Shown: positions 61,322-64,000 of the stretch, in pieces
How positions within the stretch are numbered: the stretch's first letter is position 1
How the letters are laid out: every line of letters begins with the position of its first letter
Assembly: GCA_964016415.1 (NCBI GenBank)
Contig: OZ024666.1
Location: forward strand, 2,709,310-2,773,309
Direction: 5' to 3'
DNA from: Erwinia sp.
GTDB lineage: Bacteria > Pseudomonadota > Gammaproteobacteria > Enterobacterales > Enterobacteriaceae
Length of the DNA stretch: 64,000 nt
Program-made: the position numbers and the translations under genes
The notes under the pieces: model-generated
Database searches by the model: none
Seen by the model: only the letters and a program-made list of their open reading frames with translations
What the model was told of the DNA's origin: nothing

Positions 61322-63745
61322 ATGTCAGGTTGGCGTAACTTATATTATAAATTATTGAATTTCCCCTTTAGGCTCTTTGTGAGAAGCAAGGTCATTCCTG
61401 CTGATCCGGTAAGCGAGCTGGGTTTAGATACCTCTCTTCCTATTATGTACGTCCTGCCTTACGATTCAAAGGCTGATCTGATGGCACTGCGTGAACAGTG
61501 CCGGAAGCAAGGGCTTCCCGATCCCCTCGATCCACTGGAAGTAGAAGGTGTGGTTTTACCCCGTTACGTGTTTATTCATGACGGATCACGTGTTTTTCCC
61601 TACTATGTTCCAAATCCTGCTTCAGAAAAATTATTTCACGAATATTTGGACCTTCACCATAGTAATCCGCAACTTGATGTACAAATGGTACCGGTTTCAG
61701 TGATGTTTGGTCGGGCTCCGGGCCGTGAGACGCCTGGAGAAGAGCAACCTCATCTACGGATACTCAACGGTATTGAAAAATTCTTTGCCGTCCTGTGGTT
61801 AGGTCGGGATAGCTTCGTGCGTTTCTCACAGCCTGTCTCATTGCGCCGGATGGCGACCGAACATGGCACAGATAAAACTATTGCTCAAAAGCTGGCCAGA
61901 GTCGCGCGGATCCATTTTGCCCGACAACGCCTTGCAGCGGTCGGCCCTCGACTGCCCGTTCGTCAGGAGTTGTTTAATAGATTGCTGCAATCGAAAGCCA
62001 TCGCTAAAGCCGTCGAAGATGAAGCACGCAGCAAGAAAATTTCACACGAAAAAGCACAGCAAAACGCTGTTGCGCTGATGGAAGAGATCGCGGCTAACTT
62101 CTCTTATGAAATTATCCGTCTTTCCGACAGAGTCATCGGCTGGACCTGGAGCAAGCTGTATCAGGGGATTAACGTTCATGGTGGCGAACGTGTCAGACAA
62201 TTAGCGCAGGATGGTCATGAAATTGTCTACGTACCCTGCCACCGCAGCCATATGGATTATCTGCTTCTTTCCTATGTGCTCTATCATCAGGGGCTGGTAC
62301 CACCGCATATCGCTGCGGGAATTAATCTCAATTTCTGGCCAGCAGGCCCAATATTTCGTCGCCTCGGGGCTTTCTTTATTCGCCGTTCATTTAAAGGTAA
62401 TAAGCTTTATTCAACAGTTTTCCGTGAATATCTCGGCGAACTGTTTACCCGTGGCTACTCTGTAGAATATTTTGTCGAAGGTGGACGTTCACGTACTGGT
62501 CGTTTACTCGATCCGAAAACCGGTACACTGACCATGACACTACAGGCGATGCTACGAGGTGGTAACCGCCCGATTACACTGGTGCCAATTTATATTGGTT
62601 ATGAGCATGTGATGGAGGTTGCCACCTACGCCAAAGAGCTCCGTGGTGCTGCAAAAGAGAAAGAGGGCTTTGGCCAAATGGTGCGCGGGCTGCGCAAGCT
62701 ACGTAACCTCGGACAGGGTTATGTTAACTTTGGTGAACCCTTGCCGCTCATTAACTACCTCAATGCTGAAGTACCTGAGTGGCGTGATGCCATCGACCCG
62801 ATTGAAGCACAACGTCCAGGGTGGCTGACACCCACTGTTAATGATATTGCCAAACGTGTCATGGTAAGAATAAACAGCGCGGCAGCAGCGAATGCGATGA
62901 ATCTTTGCGTAACGGCCTTGCTTGCTTCGCGTCAGCTCTCTCTGACGCGCGAACAGCTTAGCGAACAATTAGCCTGTTATCTGCAGTTACTGCGTAACGT
63001 TCCTTACTCATCAGAGAGTACCGTGCCTGATTCAACGGCTGAAGCGTTGATCGAACATGCTATCAACATGAATAAGTTTGATATCCGGCAGGATACCATC
63101 GGTGAAATTATTGTGCTGCCGGCAGAGCAAGCCGTGCTGATGACCTACTACCGCAATAATATCCATCATCTGCTGGTCATGCCGTCATTGATCGCTGCGA
63201 TTTTGATACCACATCCGCGACTGCATAAAGATGAACTGGTAGAGCAAATTCTTGTCATCTATCCGATGCTCAAGCGAGAGCTCTTTCTGCGTTGGGATAA
63301 GACGGAGCTGGCCGAGTTAACTGAAGCATTGGTCAGTGAACTGCATCGTCAGGGTCTGGTAGCGATAGAAGATGATGGCATGCTAATCGCCGCGGCCAAC
63401 AGTGGCACGTTACAGCTTCTGGCGGCAGGAGTTTGCGACACATTGCAGCGCTATGCGATCACATTCTCTATCCTGCGAGCCAACCCTGCTATCAATCGGG
63501 GAACACTGGAGAAAGAGAGTCGAACTCTGGCTCAGCGACTCTCTGTATTGCATGGCATCAATGCACCGGAATTTTTCGATAAGGCGGTCTTCTCATCACT
63601 GGTACTCACCTTGCGCGATGAAGGTTATATCAGTGACAGTGGTGATGCGAATGTTGCTAAAGCTTCGCAAGTGTATCAGATGCTTGCCAGTCTGATTTCT
63701 GCAGAGATTAGCGCGACAATCGAAAGTGCCAGTGAACCGGAGTAG
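61322..63745 (+). CDS. plsB: Glycerol-3-phosphate 1-O-acyltransferase PlsB
   Basis: This 807-residue peripheral inner-membrane enzyme acylates sn-glycerol-3-phosphate, the first step of phospholipid synthesis. It is the same length as E. coli PlsB. The HX4D catalytic motif is in [15 protein letters not shown] (around residue 306). The glycerol-phosphate binding [13 protein letters not shown], the FFIRRSF block and the [10 protein letters not shown] block are intact. It is divergent from dgkA. A hairpin terminator follows. Confidence 0.98.
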   Translation: MSGWRNLYYKLLNFPFRLFVRSKVIPADPVSELGLDTSLPIMYVLPYDSKADLMALREQCRKQGLPDPLDPLEVEGVVLPRYVFIHDGSRVFPYYVPNPASEKLFHEYLDLHHSNPQLDVQMVPVSVMFGRAPGRETPGEEQPHLRILNGIEKFFAVLWLGRDSFVRFSQPVSLRRMATEHGTDKTIAQKLARVARIHFARQRLAAVGPRLPVRQELFNRLLQSKAIAKAVEDEARSKKISHEKAQQNAVALMEEIAANFSYEIIRLSDRVIGWTWSKLYQGINVHGGERVRQLAQDGHEIVYVPCHRSHMDYLLLSYVLYHQGLVPPHIAAGINLNFWPAGPIFRRLGAFFIRRSFKGNKLYSTVFREYLGELFTRGYSVEYFVEGGRSRTGRLLDPKTGTLTMTLQAMLRGGNRPITLVPIYIGYEHVMEVATYAKELRGAAKEKEGFGQMVRGLRKLRNLGQGYVNFGEPLPLINYLNAEVPEWRDAIDPIEAQRPGWLTPTVNDIAKRVMVRINSAAAANAMNLCVTALLASRQLSLTREQLSEQLACYLQLLRNVPYSSESTVPDSTAEALIEHAINMNKFDIRQDTIGEIIVLPAEQAVLMTYYRNNIHHLLVMPSLIAAILIPHPRLHKDELVEQILVIYPMLKRELFLRWDKTELAELTEALVSELHRQGLVAIEDDGMLIAAANSGTLQLLAAGVCDTLQRYAITFSILRANPAINRGTLEKESRTLAQRLSVLHGINAPEFFDKAVFSSLVLTLRDEGYISDSGDANVAKASQVYQMLASLISAEISATIESASEPE

Positions 63746-63762
63746 CTCGCGGCTTACCCCGA

Positions 63763-63786
63763 TAAACCGCCCTTACGGGCGGTTTA
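63763..63786. terminator. Bidirectional terminator between plsB and the ggt-like gene
   Basis: A perfect 10-base stem (TAAACCGCCC/GGGCGGTTTA, four-base loop) lies between converging genes. The A/T-rich stem ends provide a short T stretch on both strands. Confidence 0.75.
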
Positions 63787-63796
63787 ATCATCAGGT

Positions 63797-64000
63797 TCAG
63801 TAGCCCCGGGCCGATCCCGCCGGACGCCGTACGTCATTCGCGCCGTAAAGGTAGCCTTCTCTTATCTTCCCGGATACAGCTCCATCATTACCCGAACTGG
63901 CAGCAGTGACATTCGCCTTACCCGGCAAACCAACCAGAATCAACTCTGCCGCTCCCCAGGGGGTTTGCTCAACCATCTGGTATCCCATATTTTTCAGCAA
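63797..64000 (-). CDS. Gamma-glutamyltransferase, C-terminal end (partial)
   Basis: The last 67 codons of a minus-strand gene run off the right edge. MLKNMGYQMVEQTPWGAAELILV and the closing YLYGANDVRRPAGSARGY are the C-terminal pattern of periplasmic gamma-glutamyltransferases, which cleave the gamma-glutamyl bond of glutathione. The catalytic Thr lies outside the window. The reading frame is open to the edge, so the true start is not here. Confidence 0.85.
   Translation of the reverse strand: MLKNMGYQMVEQTPWGAAELILVGLPGKANVTAASSGNDGAVSGKIREGYLYGANDVRRPAGSARGY

Overview
This is a chromosomal segment of a gammaproteobacterium of the order Enterobacterales. The backbone keeps the E. coli 91-92 min gene order, read here from right to left: plsB, dgkA, lexA-dinF, zur, dusA, qor, dnaB, tyrB, uvrA/ssb, soxS/soxR, ghxP, yjcE and gltP. 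Protein wording is very close to E. coli in most of these genes. The three-subunit flavoprotein-cytochrome c gluconate-type dehydrogenase and the overall gene choice suggest an Erwiniaceae relative (Erwinia/Pantoea/Tatumella type), but genus cannot be fixed from the sequence alone.

Layout. 0-2 kb: the end of an IS911-like element that cuts into a siaB-siaC-siaD signalling operon. 2-9.7 kb: ahpCF, a DUF1090 protein, the divergent qorB/ytfH pair, an ynfM-type exporter with a LysR regulator, and a YrdC/Sua5-domain protein. 9.9-15 kb: a periplasmic gluconate 2-dehydrogenase-type operon whose large subunit is split by a complete IS911-like copy. 15-28 kb: a tandem-PAS GGDEF-EAL protein, sbmA, gltP, yjcE, hcxA, two decayed genes (a periplasmic binding protein and an LVIVD-repeat protein), then ghxP and soxR/soxS. 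29-36.7 kb: an accessory block between soxS and ssb, with a VirK/YbjX protein, an SDR oxidoreductase, an AGE-family sugar isomerase and an AT-rich decayed tail. 36.7-46.9 kb: ssb/uvrA, yahK, a third IS copy between two unrelated gene remnants, tyrB, a YitT-type membrane protein and an Lrp-type regulator. 46.9-64 kb: dnaB, a broken qor, dusA, an inserted MacAB-plus-outer-membrane-factor export operon, an orphan polytopic membrane protein, zur, dinF, lexA, dgkA, plsB, and the end of a gamma-glutamyltransferase gene.

Themes. Stress response is strongly represented: AhpCF against peroxide, SoxRS against redox-cycling agents, and LexA/UvrA/SSB/DinF in the SOS response, with recognisable SoxR and LexA operators. 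At least nine genes are broken, by three IS911-like copies, two homopolymer frameshifts and three in-frame stops. One IS copy also carries a frameshift. This looks like recent gene loss in a lineage with active IS elements, although sequencing error cannot be excluded for the single-base lesions. The most distinctive accessory systems are the Sia (DUF1987) partner-switch/diguanylate cyclase module and the export operon inserted between dusA and zur.
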